Positions 7,105 through 17,500 of a stretch of DNA of 64,000 nucleotides are shown here, piece after piece. The notes below the pieces were generated by a model. The model did no database searches, had not been told where the DNA came from, and saw nothing but the letters and a program-made list of their open reading frames with translations. Where the stretch lies: assembly GCF_902459555.1 (NCBI RefSeq), contig NZ_CABPSM010000012.1, forward strand, positions 1 through 64,000. Reading direction: 5' to 3'. The first letter of the stretch is position 1. Every line of letters begins with the position of its first letter. This DNA is from Pandoraea horticolens (GTDB lineage: Bacteria; Pseudomonadota; Gammaproteobacteria; Burkholderiales; Burkholderiaceae). The translations under genes were made by a program, and so were the position numbers.

Positions 7105-10100
7105 ACCAGCGACACCAGCGGATCTCCCGCACTGATCATCATGCCCGGACGGCAATGGAACGATCCGACCACGCCGTCATGAGGTGCTGCAATCTGAAAC
7201 TCCATCTTCATCGCTTCCAGTATTAACAATGGATCCCCCGCACTGACCTTCTCGCCCTGTTGCGCAAGCAACTTCCAGACGCTCCCCGTGATATCCGCCG
7301 CTACGACGGTGCCCTGAATCTCGATCGGCGCGGTGGCCTCGCGGCCTTCGTGCGCCCCCTCCCCCGCCAACGCCTCGGCAGCCCAACGCTCGACCTCGGC
7401 ATTGAAAGCCTGCTTCTGCGCCGCTTTGAACGTTGCCATCTCGCCCGAAATGCGGTCGAGAAACGCGTTGTACTCCCCCAGATCGAAGGTCTCCTCCTCG
7501 ATCCGTATCGTCTGCCGCCCTTCTCGGAAGTCCAGCCGAAGGGTGTCGAGTTCCGCCTCGGTCACCGGATAGAACCGCACCTGATCGAAGAAGCGCAGCA
7601 ACCACGGCTTGCCGTCTACGAACACTTCGTTCTTGAGGAATTTGTTCCAGATAGGCAACGTCCGGCCAATCAACTGATACCCGCCGGGCGAATCCATACC
7701 GTAGATGCACATGTACACACCACCGATCCCTACGGTGCCTTCTGCGGTATAGGTGCGCGCCGGGTTGTACTTCGACGTGAGCAACCGGTGTCGCGGATCG
7801 ACCGGCACGGCACATGGCGCCCCGAGATACACATCACCCAGCCCCAGCACCATATAGCTCGCAGCGAAGACCGTGTCCTGCACCCTCTGCGCCGAATCCA
7901 GCCCGTTGATCCGCCGAATGAACTCCGTATTGCTCGGCAGCCACGGCGCCTTATCCCGCACCGACTGGCGATACCTTGCGACAGCGTCGAGCGTGGCCGA
8001 ATCCTCATACGCCATTGGCAAATAGACCACCCGGCTCGGCACCCGCATTGTGAGAACGTCGCGCAATCCATCGTCCGTAGTCGCAATACGGTCGACCAGT
8101 GCGCGCTGCGATATGACGCGGCTATCAAAGCGCACCTGCAACGAACGAACGCCCGGCGAAAGCTCCAGGACACCGTCGATCGCCTGCGCATGCAACGCTC
8201 CCATTAGCGCGTGAATGCGGAAGCGCAAATTCAGATCCAGTACGTTCTCGCCGTACTCGACGAGCACATGCTTATCCCCTGCCTGCCGTACCACCGCCTT
8301 CGGTCGTTCGCCTTGCGCGCTCACCTGGTGAAGGATCGGCGTGGCGTCTGGCCACACATGAAGCCTATCGTCCGGACTATCCGGCACTTGTGCCAACGGC
8401 GCAGCATCCCAAGTCGCGAGGAAGGCATCCTGAGCACGTTCGAGTGCGAGGGCATCGTCAAACGATATCGGCCGGAAACGTATCCGGTCGCCGGGCTTGA
8501 CCTGCCCGACCTTCCACAACTCCGCCTTCGCAATCGTGACCGGGCAGACGAACCCGCCAAGACTCGGGCCGTCGCGTGTGAGGATCACTGGCATGTCGCC
8601 CGTGAAATTGATACTACCGAGCGCGTATTCGCAATCGTGAATATTCGACGGATGCAGCCCGGCCTCGCCACCGTCGACACGGGTCCACTCGGGCTTAGGC
8701 CCGTTCAGCCGGACACCCAACCGGTTCGAGTTGTAATGCACTTCCCACTCGGCAGCAAAGAACTTGTCTATGGAGGCTTGCGTAAAGAAATCCGGTGCGC
8801 CGTGCGGCCCGTAAAGCACGCCGATGTCCCACGTCTTGCCGTATCTGGGCACCAGAATGGCGGGCAGTGCCTCGGGAGCATGCACCGGCGCGAGATCCCG
8901 CGTAGCGGGCAATGCCGCGTCGGCGATGGGCAGGATGTCCGACGCGCGCAACGTGCGGCCAGCGTGTCCCCCGAACGCTCCCAGCACAAACGTGGCACGG
9001 CTACCGAGATAGAGAGGGACATCGAACCCGTTGCGCACGGCGAGATAGGTCCGGCAACCCGCGTTGGCCTTGCCCATGCGAAGCGTCTGGCCGGCCTTGA
9101 CATGAATCGGGGCCCAGAACGGCACCGGCGTCGCATCGAGTTCGGCGTCTGCGGGGGCGCCCGCCAACGCAATCACGGCGTCGGACCAGAAGCGCAACGT
9201 CGGCCCCATGACCGTCGCCTCGATACCCGCCGCATGCTGCGCGTTGCCGACGATGCGATTGGCCAGACGAAACGCCCAGTCGTCCATCGGGCCCGACGGC
9301 GGCACACCGACGTTCCAATAACCCACGCGGCCCGGATAATCCTGAATCGTCGTGTAAGTGCCAGGTTCGAGCACCTCGATAGACGCCGGCGCATACCGGA
9401 ACGAATCCAGCGCCCGCGTCGAAACCTCCCCGGCAGCAAATGCCTGGTCGCCGGCAATGGCGCGCAGGTAGTCCAGATTGGTCGCAATGCCGCCAAGCCG
9501 CACTTGCGCCAACGCCCCCTGAAGTCTGGCAATGGCTTCCTTCCGATCGTCGCCGAAGACAATGATCTTGGCGATCATCGGGTCGTAATGTGCTGACACT
9601 TCTGTCCCCGTTTCCACCCACGTGTCGACGCGCACGTCATCCGGAAACGCGACCTGCGTGAGTACGCCCGGGCTGGGCGCGAAGTTGCGCAACGGATTCT
9701 CGGCGTAGACACGAACTTCGATGCTGGCGCCTCGGCCGCTCACGTCCTGATCGAGCACTGGTGGCTCGCCCGCAGCCGTGCGAATCATCCACTCGACGAG
9801 ATCCACCCCCGTTACGGCTTCGGTGATCGCGTGCTCCACTTGCAAACGCGTATTGACTTCGAGGAAGTAGAACGCCTCCTTGGCCGCGTCGTAAATGAAC
9901 TCGACCGTTCCTGCGGAACGGTAGCCGACCGACTGCCCGAGCCGCCGGGCGGCCGCAAGCAATCGTTTCCGCACTTGCGTCGGCAGGTTCGGCGCAGGTG
10001 TCTCCTCTACCACTTTCTGATTGCGGCGTTGCAGCGAGCAGTCGCGCTCACCCAAGGTAACGACGTTGCCCCGCCCGTCGCCAAAAATCTGGACTTCGAC

Positions 10101-10721
10101 GTGCCGCGCATGATCGACGAAGCGCTCGACAAAGACACCCGCATTCGCGAAAAACGACTTGCCCAGCCTTTGTACCGACTCGAAAGCCGCGACGAGTTCA
10201 GTTTCATCGTTACAACGCGTCAGGCCGATGCCGCCGCCCCCCGCCGTGCTCTTGAGCATGACGGGATATCCGATGACGGCGGCCGCCGAGCGCGCGGCAT
10301 CGACGTCGGCAAGCAAACCCGAGCCGGGCGTCAACGGCACTCCGGCGAGTTCGGCAAGCTCGCGTGCCGCGTGCTTGAGCCCGAACTGTTCCATCTGTTC
10401 GGGCGTCGGGCCCACGAAGACGATACCTTGGGCTTCGCATTCCGCCGCGAATCCGGCGTTCTCCGACAGGAAACCGTATCCAGGGACAATGGCTTGCGCA
10501 CCGGTCGCTTTCGCGGCGGCGATGATGAGATCCGTACGCAGATAACTTTCAGCGGGCGCGTTGCCGCCCAGCGCCACCGCGACATCTGCCGCACCGACAT
10601 GCAGGCTATTGCGGTCGGCGTCGGAATAGACCGCAACGCTGCGAATGTTCATGCGTCGCAATGTGCGCGCAATGCGACAGGCGATCTCGCCTCGGTTGGC
10701 GATCAGAACGGTATCGAACAT
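7101..10721 (-). CDS. uca: Urea carboxylase
   Basis: A 1206-residue biotin enzyme that carboxylates urea to allophanate with ATP and bicarbonate. In order: biotin carboxylase (about 1-450, starting MFDTVLIANRGEIA), a KipA/AHS2-type domain (about 455-770), a KipI/AHS1-type domain (about 780-1050), and a biotinyl domain with EAMKM, Lys1172 being the biotinylated residue. Start at 10721 is chosen because the carboxylase domain begins there with GGAGG ahead; 28 upstream in-frame codons add nothing. It lies between allophanate hydrolase and the GntR gene. Full-length and intact. A KOPS-type octamer falls in it at 7357. Confidence 0.95.
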   Translation of the reverse strand: MFDTVLIANRGEIACRIARTLRRMNIRSVAVYSDADRNSLHVGAADVAVALGGNAPAESYLRTDLIIAAAKATGAQAIVPGYGFLSENAGFAAECEAQGIVFVGPTPEQMEQFGLKHAARELAELAGVPLTPGSGLLADVDAARSAAAVIGYPVMLKSTAGGGGIGLTRCNDETELVAAFESVQRLGKSFFANAGVFVERFVDHARHVEVQIFGDGRGNVVTLGERDCSLQRRNQKVVEETPAPNLPTQVRKRLLAAARRLGQSVGYRSAGTVEFIYDAAKEAFYFLEVNTRLQVEHAITEAVTGVDLVEWMIRTAAGEPPVLDQDVSGRGASIEVRVYAENPLRNFAPSPGVLTQVAFPDDVRVDTWVETGTEVSAHYDPMIAKIIVFGDDRKEAIARLQGALAQVRLGGIATNLDYLRAIAGDQAFAAGEVSTRALDSFRYAPASIEVLEPGTYTTIQDYPGRVGYWNVGVPPSGPMDDWAFRLANRIVGNAQHAAGIEATVMGPTLRFWSDAVIALAGAPADAELDATPVPFWAPIHVKAGQTLRMGKANAGCRTYLAVRNGFDVPLYLGSRATFVLGAFGGHAGRTLRASDILPIADAALPATRDLAPVHAPEALPAILVPRYGKTWDIGVLYGPHGAPDFFTQASIDKFFAAEWEVHYNSNRLGVRLNGPKPEWTRVDGGEAGLHPSNIHDCEYALGSINFTGDMPVILTRDGPSLGGFVCPVTIAKAELWKVGQVKPGDRIRFRPISFDDALALERAQDAFLATWDAAPLAQVPDSPDDRLHVWPDATPILHQVSAQGERPKAVVRQAGDKHVLVEYGENVLDLNLRFRIHALMGALHAQAIDGVLELSPGVRSLQVRFDSRVISQRALVDRIATTDDGLRDVLTMRVPSRVVYLPMAYEDSATLDAVARYRQSVRDKAPWLPSNTEFIRRINGLDSAQRVQDTVFAASYMVLGLGDVYLGAPCAVPVDPRHRLLTSKYNPARTYTAEGTVGIGGVYMCIYGMDSPGGYQLIGRTLPIWNKFLKNEVFVDGKPWLLRFFDQVRFYPVTEAELDTLRLDFREGRQTIRIEEETFDLGEYNAFLDRISGEMATFKAAQKQAFNAEVERWAAEALAGEGAHEGREATAPIEIQGTVVAADITGSVWKLLAQQGEKVSAGDPLLILEAMKMEFQIAAPHDGVVGSFHCRPGMMISAGDPLVSLV
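7357..7364 (-). promoter_or_regulatory. KOPS-type octamer pointing left to dif
   Basis: The plus strand reads CCCTCCCC, i.e. GGGGAGGG on the minus strand. It lies right of dif, inside the urea carboxylase gene, and has the same polarity as the octamer at 5094. Confidence 0.4.
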
Positions 10722-10734
10722 GGAGGCTCCGGCG

Positions 10735-12561
10735 TTAGCGAACGATTGGGGGGCTTGCGCGCAGCGATTGCTGATAGGCGGCCCAACCGCCGAATTCCGT
10801 GACATCCCTGGCGTCGCGAATGGCGAACGGCTCGCAGATGAAGCCCTTTACCCATCGACCATCCGCCAGTTCGAGCGTGCCAATGCCAAGCGGCGCAGGT
10901 ACGCCGGCCACGAAAGTGCCGAACGCACCGGCAGGAACGTCCCATAACTCCACATGGATAGCGGCGCCCTCGTCGCCGCGCACGAGTCCGGGCTTCGGAG
11001 GCGTGGTGTTCGCCAGCGCGTAGAGCCGGTACGTCGAGCGTGTAGTCGTTGCCTCGACGAAGCGCGCATGACGCGAGGTCAGCTCGTGATTCAGCGGCAT
11101 GCCGCGCAGATGCGCGCCCACGACCGCCACGCGAATAACGTCGTCCTGTCGTCCCAGCACGCACTCGACAGACGGGGCGCTCTCGGGCAATGGCAAGCCA
11201 GTCGCGCCTCGCGGCAGCCCGGTGGCCTCGTGCCACTTCGCCGCGTAGACGGACAATGCCCGTTCACGCCACGCGTCGGCGATCAAGGTGATACCGAAAG
11301 GCAATCCGTCGCTTCTCAGGCTAGCCGGCACCGCTACTGCGCTCCAGTCCAGCAGGTTCACGAAATTGGTGTATTTGCCTTGATGACTGTTAAGCCGCAC
11401 GGGGTCGTTCAGCAACGCGTCGATCCGGTAATGCGTGGGGGCCGTCGGTACAAGCAATGCGTCGAATCCGGCGAGCAGTGCATCGGCTTTGCGCTTGAGA
11501 TCGGCAAGCCGGTAGGTGCCTTCGAACACGTCGGCGGCCGAGAATTGCTTTGCTTTGAACACGATATCGCGCACCACGGGGTGAATGTCCGCCTCATTCG
11601 TCTGTGCGAAGCCGCGAATGGCAGCATAGCGTTCAGCGACCCACGCACCGTCGTAGAGCAATGCCGTCACTTCGTCGAAAAAAGAGAAGTCGACCGGCAC
11701 GCAGACGGCACCCCGTGCCGTTATCTTTGCGACGGCATCCGTAAACGCCTGCTCGGCGAGTTTGTCGCCGTAGAACTCAGGCGCCGCGGGAATCGCCAGA
11801 CGGGGCGTATCGGGCATTCGCCATGCCAACGCGGATTCAGGCGCCTCGCGCGAGAGTCCGTCCTTCAGATCCAGCGCAGCAGCCACGTCGTAGACGCGTG
11901 TCGCGTCAGGCACCGTGGTGGCGAAAACGGAAACACAATCGAGCGTGCGGCATGCGGGAACCACACCGGTGTTGCTGAGCGCACCACGCGTGGGTTTGAT
12001 CCCGACAATATTGTTCAAACCGGCAGGCACGCGGCCCGACCCGGCCGTATCGGTGCCAAGCGAGAACGGCACGAGACCTCGCGCGACGACGGATGCCGAG
12101 CCCGAACTCGAGCCACCGCTGATGTAGGCCGGATCGAACGCATTGGTAGGGATGCCATACGGTGAGCGTACGCCGACAAGGCCCGTGGCGAACTGATCCA
12201 GGTTGGTCTTGCCCATGACGATGGCTCCTGCCGCAACGAGGCGGGCAACGACAGTCGCGCTCTTGTCAGGGGCGTAAGCAAATGCGGGACAGCCTGCTGT
12301 CGTCTCGAAGCCTGCGACATCGATGTTGTCTTTCACCGCGAATGGCACACCGTACAGCGGGAACAGACCCAGGTCGCTCCCGGCCGCGGCCAGACGGTCG
12401 GCCAACCCGCTCAGTTGCGCCGCCAGCACTGCTTCGGAGACCACCGAAATCCAGGCGGCATCCGGTTCGTCTAGCGTCCGACGCCATTCGTCGAGCAGCG
12501 TGTGCGGTGTCGCGCCGTCTCTATAGGCTGTCAGCCAGTCGTCGATGGTCCATCCGCGCAT
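10735..12561 (-). CDS. atzF: Allophanate hydrolase
   Basis: A 608-residue amidase-signature enzyme that hydrolyses allophanate to CO2 and ammonia, the second half of ATP-dependent urea breakdown. The triad is Lys77 (AVKDNID), a cis-Ser in GGSSSGSAS (151-153), and nucleophile Ser175 in DTAGSGR. The C-terminal about 130 residues form the small AtzF-type domain. AAGGAG stands before the ATG at 12561. It is the first gene of the operon and ends 13 bases before urea carboxylase. Together they give a nickel-free route for using urea as nitrogen. Confidence 0.93.
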   Translation of the reverse strand: MRGWTIDDWLTAYRDGATPHTLLDEWRRTLDEPDAAWISVVSEAVLAAQLSGLADRLAAAGSDLGLFPLYGVPFAVKDNIDVAGFETTAGCPAFAYAPDKSATVVARLVAAGAIVMGKTNLDQFATGLVGVRSPYGIPTNAFDPAYISGGSSSGSASVVARGLVPFSLGTDTAGSGRVPAGLNNIVGIKPTRGALSNTGVVPACRTLDCVSVFATTVPDATRVYDVAAALDLKDGLSREAPESALAWRMPDTPRLAIPAAPEFYGDKLAEQAFTDAVAKITARGAVCVPVDFSFFDEVTALLYDGAWVAERYAAIRGFAQTNEADIHPVVRDIVFKAKQFSAADVFEGTYRLADLKRKADALLAGFDALLVPTAPTHYRIDALLNDPVRLNSHQGKYTNFVNLLDWSAVAVPASLRSDGLPFGITLIADAWRERALSVYAAKWHEATGLPRGATGLPLPESAPSVECVLGRQDDVIRVAVVGAHLRGMPLNHELTSRHARFVEATTTRSTYRLYALANTTPPKPGLVRGDEGAAIHVELWDVPAGAFGTFVAGVPAPLGIGTLELADGRWVKGFICEPFAIRDARDVTEFGGWAAYQQSLRASPPIVR

Positions 12562-12573
12562 TTGGTACTCCTT

Positions 12574-12585
12574 CTTGTGTACAAG
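12574..12585. promoter_or_regulatory. Candidate GntR/FCD operator ahead of atzF
   Basis: The near-palindrome CTTGT-GT-ACAAG lies next to the atzF ribosome-binding site. FCD-type GntR regulators commonly recognise TTGT/TGGT half-sites separated by two bases, so the GntR protein of this operon is the likely binder. Binding here would block transcription or translation start. Confidence 0.5.
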
Positions 12586-12665
12586 CGTGCGTGGATTGAT
12601 TCAAGTTTCGTGCCAACGCCCGTAGCCAAAGGCGTTACCTCCATATTGCGTCGAAAGCGTGCACG

Positions 12666-12711
12666 ATTGGGCATCGAGCATGCCATCCCAATGGGGCACG
12701 TTTCGCACCAA
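12666..12711 (-). promoter_or_regulatory. Possible sigma-54 promoter and hairpin before the urea operon
   Basis: On the minus strand TTGGTGCG followed after 4 bases by GTGCC (12695-12711) keeps the GG-N10-GC spacing of sigma-54 promoters. Just downstream is an inverted repeat (ATTGGG at 12666, CCCAAT at 12687, inner GGCAT/ATGCC). Urea operons are often nitrogen-controlled, which makes this plausible, but the match is imperfect and no NtrC site was identified. Confidence 0.3.
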
Positions 12712-12796
12712 TGCAAGGCGTACGCACCATTCACAGGCACGGGCAGATGAAGGGGTTGACCTGACGGACTTTTTCGTACCACTGGTGTCTAGAGAT

Positions 12797-13000
12797 TCAC
12801 GGCCCCAGTGGTTGAACTACGTTCGCGAACTCGACGAAATTCTGCGGGTGTAGGTATTGCGAACTCGAATGCGGGCGCACCTCGTTGTAGTGTGTTCGCC
12901 AGTCTTCGATCACGATCTTCGCTTCGATTCGATTCCGAAACCACTCCATCGCCTAACGTTCATCACGGGATTTCGCGTTGAAGCTCTCGTTGGTGACGTT
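12797..13000 (-). pseudogene. Remnant of an IS3-family (IS407-group) transposase, OrfB C-terminal end
   Basis: The minus strand encodes ESFNAKSRDER, an in-frame TAG, then AMEWFRNRIEAKIVIEDW and HYNEVRPHSS, the characteristic end of IS407-group OrfB proteins. It ends at TGA (12797). The N-terminal catalytic part is absent. This is the left edge of the RHS island; the complementary part of the same IS group lies at 21167-21735 in the opposite orientation. The rest of 12712-13186 shows no gene. Confidence 0.8.
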
Positions 13001-13186
13001 TGCGCCCGGACTCGCGCAAAAGACCTGCAACTCGGTCGGCGACGCGCGCCCTCATACCGAATCTGGCATCGAAGTCGCCCCCAAATGGCTCACCGTATAA
13101 ACGCCCCTGGAAACCCGGCATTGCTGACTTCGTTCTGTAACAACATCCCCAATAACGCGCGACGCCAGCTTGGGGGGACGTCGGCG

Positions 13187-14197
13187 CTACAAGACCATGT
13201 ATACCGGACTATATTTCCAATCAGAAGGATCGAGGATGCTCCCTGTCGTCGGGTCGAATATTTTTATATTTCCGGTGATATCCACGAAGAAGTTCATAGC
13301 GCTTCCTGGTCCGTTGGTTTGCCCGATTAATACGCCGATCGCGGGTCTGCCAATGCCGACGTTGGAGCTCTGGTCCTTGTAAAAAGCCAAAGATGCGTAT
13401 GCTTTGTAAGCATACGAAAAATCATCACAAGCAAAAACACCGTTTGTGGCTTGCATGCCAGCCAAAGGAGAATTTTTATATATACCATTAATGGAATCAT
13501 CATCCATCAGGCTATAAGTGTCATCCACTAGATTCGCGTGAGCATTTAATATTATTAGATTTGGCCACGTGGACAGCACCAGGGAGTATATGTCGTTTCC
13601 GGTAATGTTGTAGCTCAGAACTGAAAATTGAATTGGCGTGTTGTCTTTTGTGTTTCCCCAACCTACGTAGCCATCTCCATCTTCGCATAGGGAAAATGTC
13701 CCATCTGTAAACGTGGAATCATCTTTGGAAAAAAATCCCTTAAAAAAATTTGCAGATCCGACTTGGTCATTTTCCACGAACCAATCAAGCCAATTCCAAT
13801 CCGGTAGTGAGGAGGGGACTGAGCCATAGATCGCCAGTCCGGTGACTTGCGCATCATTCGTATTCGTAATAGGGTAAAACCAGATACTTGAGGGTGTACT
13901 GGCGGTCGGTTGCTGGTCGAAGGCGATTGGAATTGCCATGTGATAATAATTAGATGGCAGCATTACCGCGCGCCCATTTACCCCACCATTGTCTGACCCG
14001 AGAACTCTGCCTTGTGAGTCAAACATAAAATACGGACCTCCCCGAACGATATCCTTCGGATCAATGGCCGCACTCAGTGTTGGTTTGATTCCGAGTCTTT
14101 GCACTAGCGAGGGCTCATCCGCTGCCGATGGATTCGAAAATTTTCGAGCTTTGGTTTGCTGCTCATTTTCCGGTTGCTCCGGCGGCGAGTTTTTCAT
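13187..14197 (-). CDS. Unknown protein of the RHS island
   Basis: A 336-residue protein I do not recognise. The ATG at 14197 has AAGGAG ahead and opens a hydrophilic, Pro/Glu/Gln-rich tail of about 40 residues without a signal peptide. The rest is rich in Asp, Asn, Ser and aromatic residues and looks beta-rich, with only a few cysteines. The DNA is clearly richer in A+T than the neighbouring core genes, which suggests transfer. It lies downstream of the RHS gene on the same strand, separated by an IS5 fragment. It may be a secreted partner of the RHS protein; size and composition argue against a simple immunity protein. Confidence 0.6.
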   Translation of the reverse strand: MKNSPPEQPENEQQTKARKFSNPSAADEPSLVQRLGIKPTLSAAIDPKDIVRGGPYFMFDSQGRVLGSDNGGVNGRAVMLPSNYYHMAIPIAFDQQPTASTPSSIWFYPITNTNDAQVTGLAIYGSVPSSLPDWNWLDWFVENDQVGSANFFKGFFSKDDSTFTDGTFSLCEDGDGYVGWGNTKDNTPIQFSVLSYNITGNDIYSLVLSTWPNLIILNAHANLVDDTYSLMDDDSINGIYKNSPLAGMQATNGVFACDDFSYAYKAYASLAFYKDQSSNVGIGRPAIGVLIGQTNGPGSAMNFFVDITGNIKIFDPTTGSILDPSDWKYSPVYMVL

Positions 14198-14379
14198 GTG
14201 CGCTCTCCTTGGATATCCTGGCGTTGAACGACAATTCAGCCTGCGATTTCGCTTGACACTGTCCGAAGAAGGTCGCCCTGCATCGCACGACTCCCTCGGC
14301 AAGACGGGTTGTCTTACATTAGTCGTCTATGCGTTGCTCATGAACTATCAACCTCGATAGGTCAACGCCAATGGGATGT

Positions 14380-14515
14380 TCACGGGCGAGACGTACCTGC
14401 AAACCGAGCCAGCGATCGGTCACATGAAGGCCGATGACAAGCTCGATCGGAATTGACTCAAAGGATCTCTGGGCGATGCGATGCACGCTGTGCTGTACGT
14501 CGCTGGCTCACTTTT
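14380..14515 (+). pseudogene. Remnant of an IS5-family transposase C-terminus
   Basis: The plus strand encodes ETYLQTEPAIGHMKADDKLD, a stop codon, then LKGSLGDAMHAVLYVAGS, which matches the end of IS5-family transposases (P-x-I-G-H-x-K and L-K-G-x-x-G-D-A). Nothing else of the element is seen. It ends within a few bases of the RHS stop codon at 14520, so its insertion or the following deletion may have removed what stood behind the RHS gene. Confidence 0.7.
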
Positions 14516-14519
14516 TATC

Positions 14520-17500
14520 TCACAAATGCCCGCCAATTTGCTTCACCACAACCAGTTTCTCCTTCTTGTGGATCTGCATGAATACTCGCTGACCTTGAGC
14601 TATATCCATCTCATGCGTCCAGCCTTTGGCCCTGAGTTTTTTATTTTCTCGAAGAGATCTAACTTCGTATTGTCGCCCAATAGACTTTCCCGCTGAAATC
14701 GGGTGTTCACCTGTTTGGTTAATGTGATCTCTCCACTCCTCATATTCGCGCCGCGCATCCGGCTGAATCTCTTGCTCACGGACCCCATTGTCTATCACAC
14801 GCCACCCCCCGTGCTTTGGCACTTGTGAGGGCCCCGGCTTTTCAGTGTCCCTAGGAATCGAATCATTCGGACTATTTCTTCTCTTCTTGCCCAGTTGTGC
14901 CAGGTTCGCTTGGATTTGATCCCGGGACGTACCACCTTGCCTCACCGGGTCATTTCTGTCGAAGGGCGACGTGCCGGGCCAGTCTGATGAGCCGCCCGAG
15001 ACGCGGCTGAGATCGGATCGTGATAAGGAAGCCGGGACAGTATCTGTTTCAGATGAAACGTCCGTCACCGAGATGCGCGGTATATTCGTACCCGCGTCGC
15101 TGGGCGCACTTCCACCCGCAGCCGCGAAAGTACGACCCGCAGCTAATCCTCTCCCGGTCGCCGAGGCTTCCGCAGCGCCTTCTCCCCAAATCAGTATCTC
15201 TGCGATGTCGGTCAATGCCATGAGACCGAAGACCGCGCCCGCAACTCCGGGGACAACCAGGGAGCCAATCATGAAGAATAATGTGCTCCAAAGAGAATGC
15301 CCGGTCGGGTCGGCGTAGTTGATAGGGTCGCCGGCGCAGTACGCATAGGAATTGAGCCCACCGGCACCGAACGGGCTATAGCCGTAGGCGTCCGGCGCGG
15401 CAAAACGACCAAGATCCGGTAGAAACAGGCGGTAGCCATTGCCAAGCACATAGCCGCCGAGAACGGGATCGCGCCACTCGTTGTTATACCCAAGGACCGA
15501 TACGGGATCGCGGCCGCTGACCGCTTCTTGTCCATAGGGGCCGTAACGGCGCTCATCTCCCGCCTGGCCGCTGCTCGCACTCAAAACGGAACCCGTGCTG
15601 TCGGTTGCCAATAACCAAACCCCATCACCGTCACCGGGCGTCATGGAACTGGTCAATTGCGCGTGCACGCCAGCCACAGCGGGAAAGAGTCGCGTCCGAC
15701 GCTGGCTCTGCTCCAGATTCACCAATTGACTACCGTCATAATAGGCTCTTGTCGTTTCCTGCTCGTTATCCGGCGTTCGCCTCACGGATAGCCGATCGAA
15801 GGCATCGTAACCGTAGGTGGTGCGGCGTCCCGTGTTCACATCAAGCGCGTGCCCAAGCCTGCCGAGCCAGTCATAATCGAGCTGAAGTCCCATGCCGTCG
15901 TCAACGATCCGCCCGCCCTGGTCGTATTTGATGTCCGCCACGGCGGGATAGCTGGAATGAGTGTTCGTGATCCGGGTGAGTTTGCAGGGATCAAGCGAAT
16001 CGTCATAGGTGAAAGCCGCGCTATTCTGTGTACCGTCGGTAAACACGGTAACCGCGGAAGTTATATTGTTGAAGGGATCGAAGCCGAAGGACTGTGAGGC
16101 CATGACGTTGCCATAGCGATCGCAGGCGGCGCCATCGCCTGAGCAGGACCATAGCGTGAGCCGGTTGCGTACGTCGTAGCCAAAGGTTTCGTTCCGATAG
16201 AGGCTACCGTTGCGCAGGGTTTTGCGTGCTGTGATCTGGTCGAGCGCGTTCCATTGCTGCTGAATCTGCCAGGTCAGACCATCACGGCTGTCCTTGATCG
16301 TACGCTGCGTTTCCCGCATAAAATCATCGATCATATCGATGCTGGTCTGAACCGTATGCGTTCCCGTCAGGTCATACACCGTCCAGCCGCGCAAGCGGTC
16401 GAGACCGTCGTAGATCAAGTCATCGACTTTGACGGTTTCGTCCGCGACGGTTTTGATTCGACCGTTCGTATCTCGAATTATGTTGCGCCTGGCGCCGTCC
16501 ACATGCACATAGGTTTGCAACGCGCCCGCGATGGAATAGGCGGCATAGCTCATTTTTCTGCTGGTGCCGTCAATGTCAAGCGCCTGTTCTTTTAATCGGC
16601 CCGAGGGATAAGGTGTGTAGTCTATTCGGGTGGCCTCGGTCATAGCAGCGGTCATCAAACCACTAGGCGGATCGTAGGCGAATCGCTGGAAAGGGACAGT
16701 ATCCAGCGCACTTGTTTCGGCAGCCGGTGTTACCGACGAAAGAGCATCGTCGAGTTCGGCAACATAAGAGTAGAAGCGCTGAGAACCATCAGGCGCAGTC
16801 GTTTGAGACGGGTCGTCATCTGCATCAGTGGCATAGATATGCCGCCATTGACGTCCGCCGACCGTCGCTTCGGTCAAACGCCCCAACCCGTCGAACTGCC
16901 GTGTTCCGAGCAGCTTGTCATTGGCACGAACTTCAACGGCCCGGGTATCGGCAGATTCCTGACGATAGCGATATGAGACGGTCGTATTGTCGGGTAGCGT
17001 CACGTTGTTGAGCCGGTCCCAATCGTCATAGGCATATGTGGTGGTGCGCCCCAACTCGTCTGTGAGGCTGCGCAACCGGTTGAGCCCATCGTAAGCCATG
17101 GACCGAGCGCTGTATGGGCTAGTGGAATCCGCTGCGGCATAGCGCTCCTGTTTGACTGGCGCGCGTCCGAAGTTAAGACTCCGGGTTCCAGAGCCGGTCG
17201 TGGTGGCCCCTCCCATGAAATACGTCCTGCCCGTCAGGGTAATCGGATCAAAGCGCGTAACTTCGTGGGCGGGAACATCTCCATAAGTTTGCGTGGTATT
17301 CGACAGTTGCAGCCAGTTGTCATATTGGAAGGCTGACCTCAGCGAAGCGGCTTGCGTGCCATTGGTGTAGTCGAACTCGGCTGCCGAGACCACGCCGCCA
17401 AGTTCATTGTACGTTTGCGTGAGAGTGCGGAACCACGCGCCATCCCCAGTTTGATTATCAATATCGCTGACGTCGGTATAGAGAAGCCGGCCAAGGCCGT

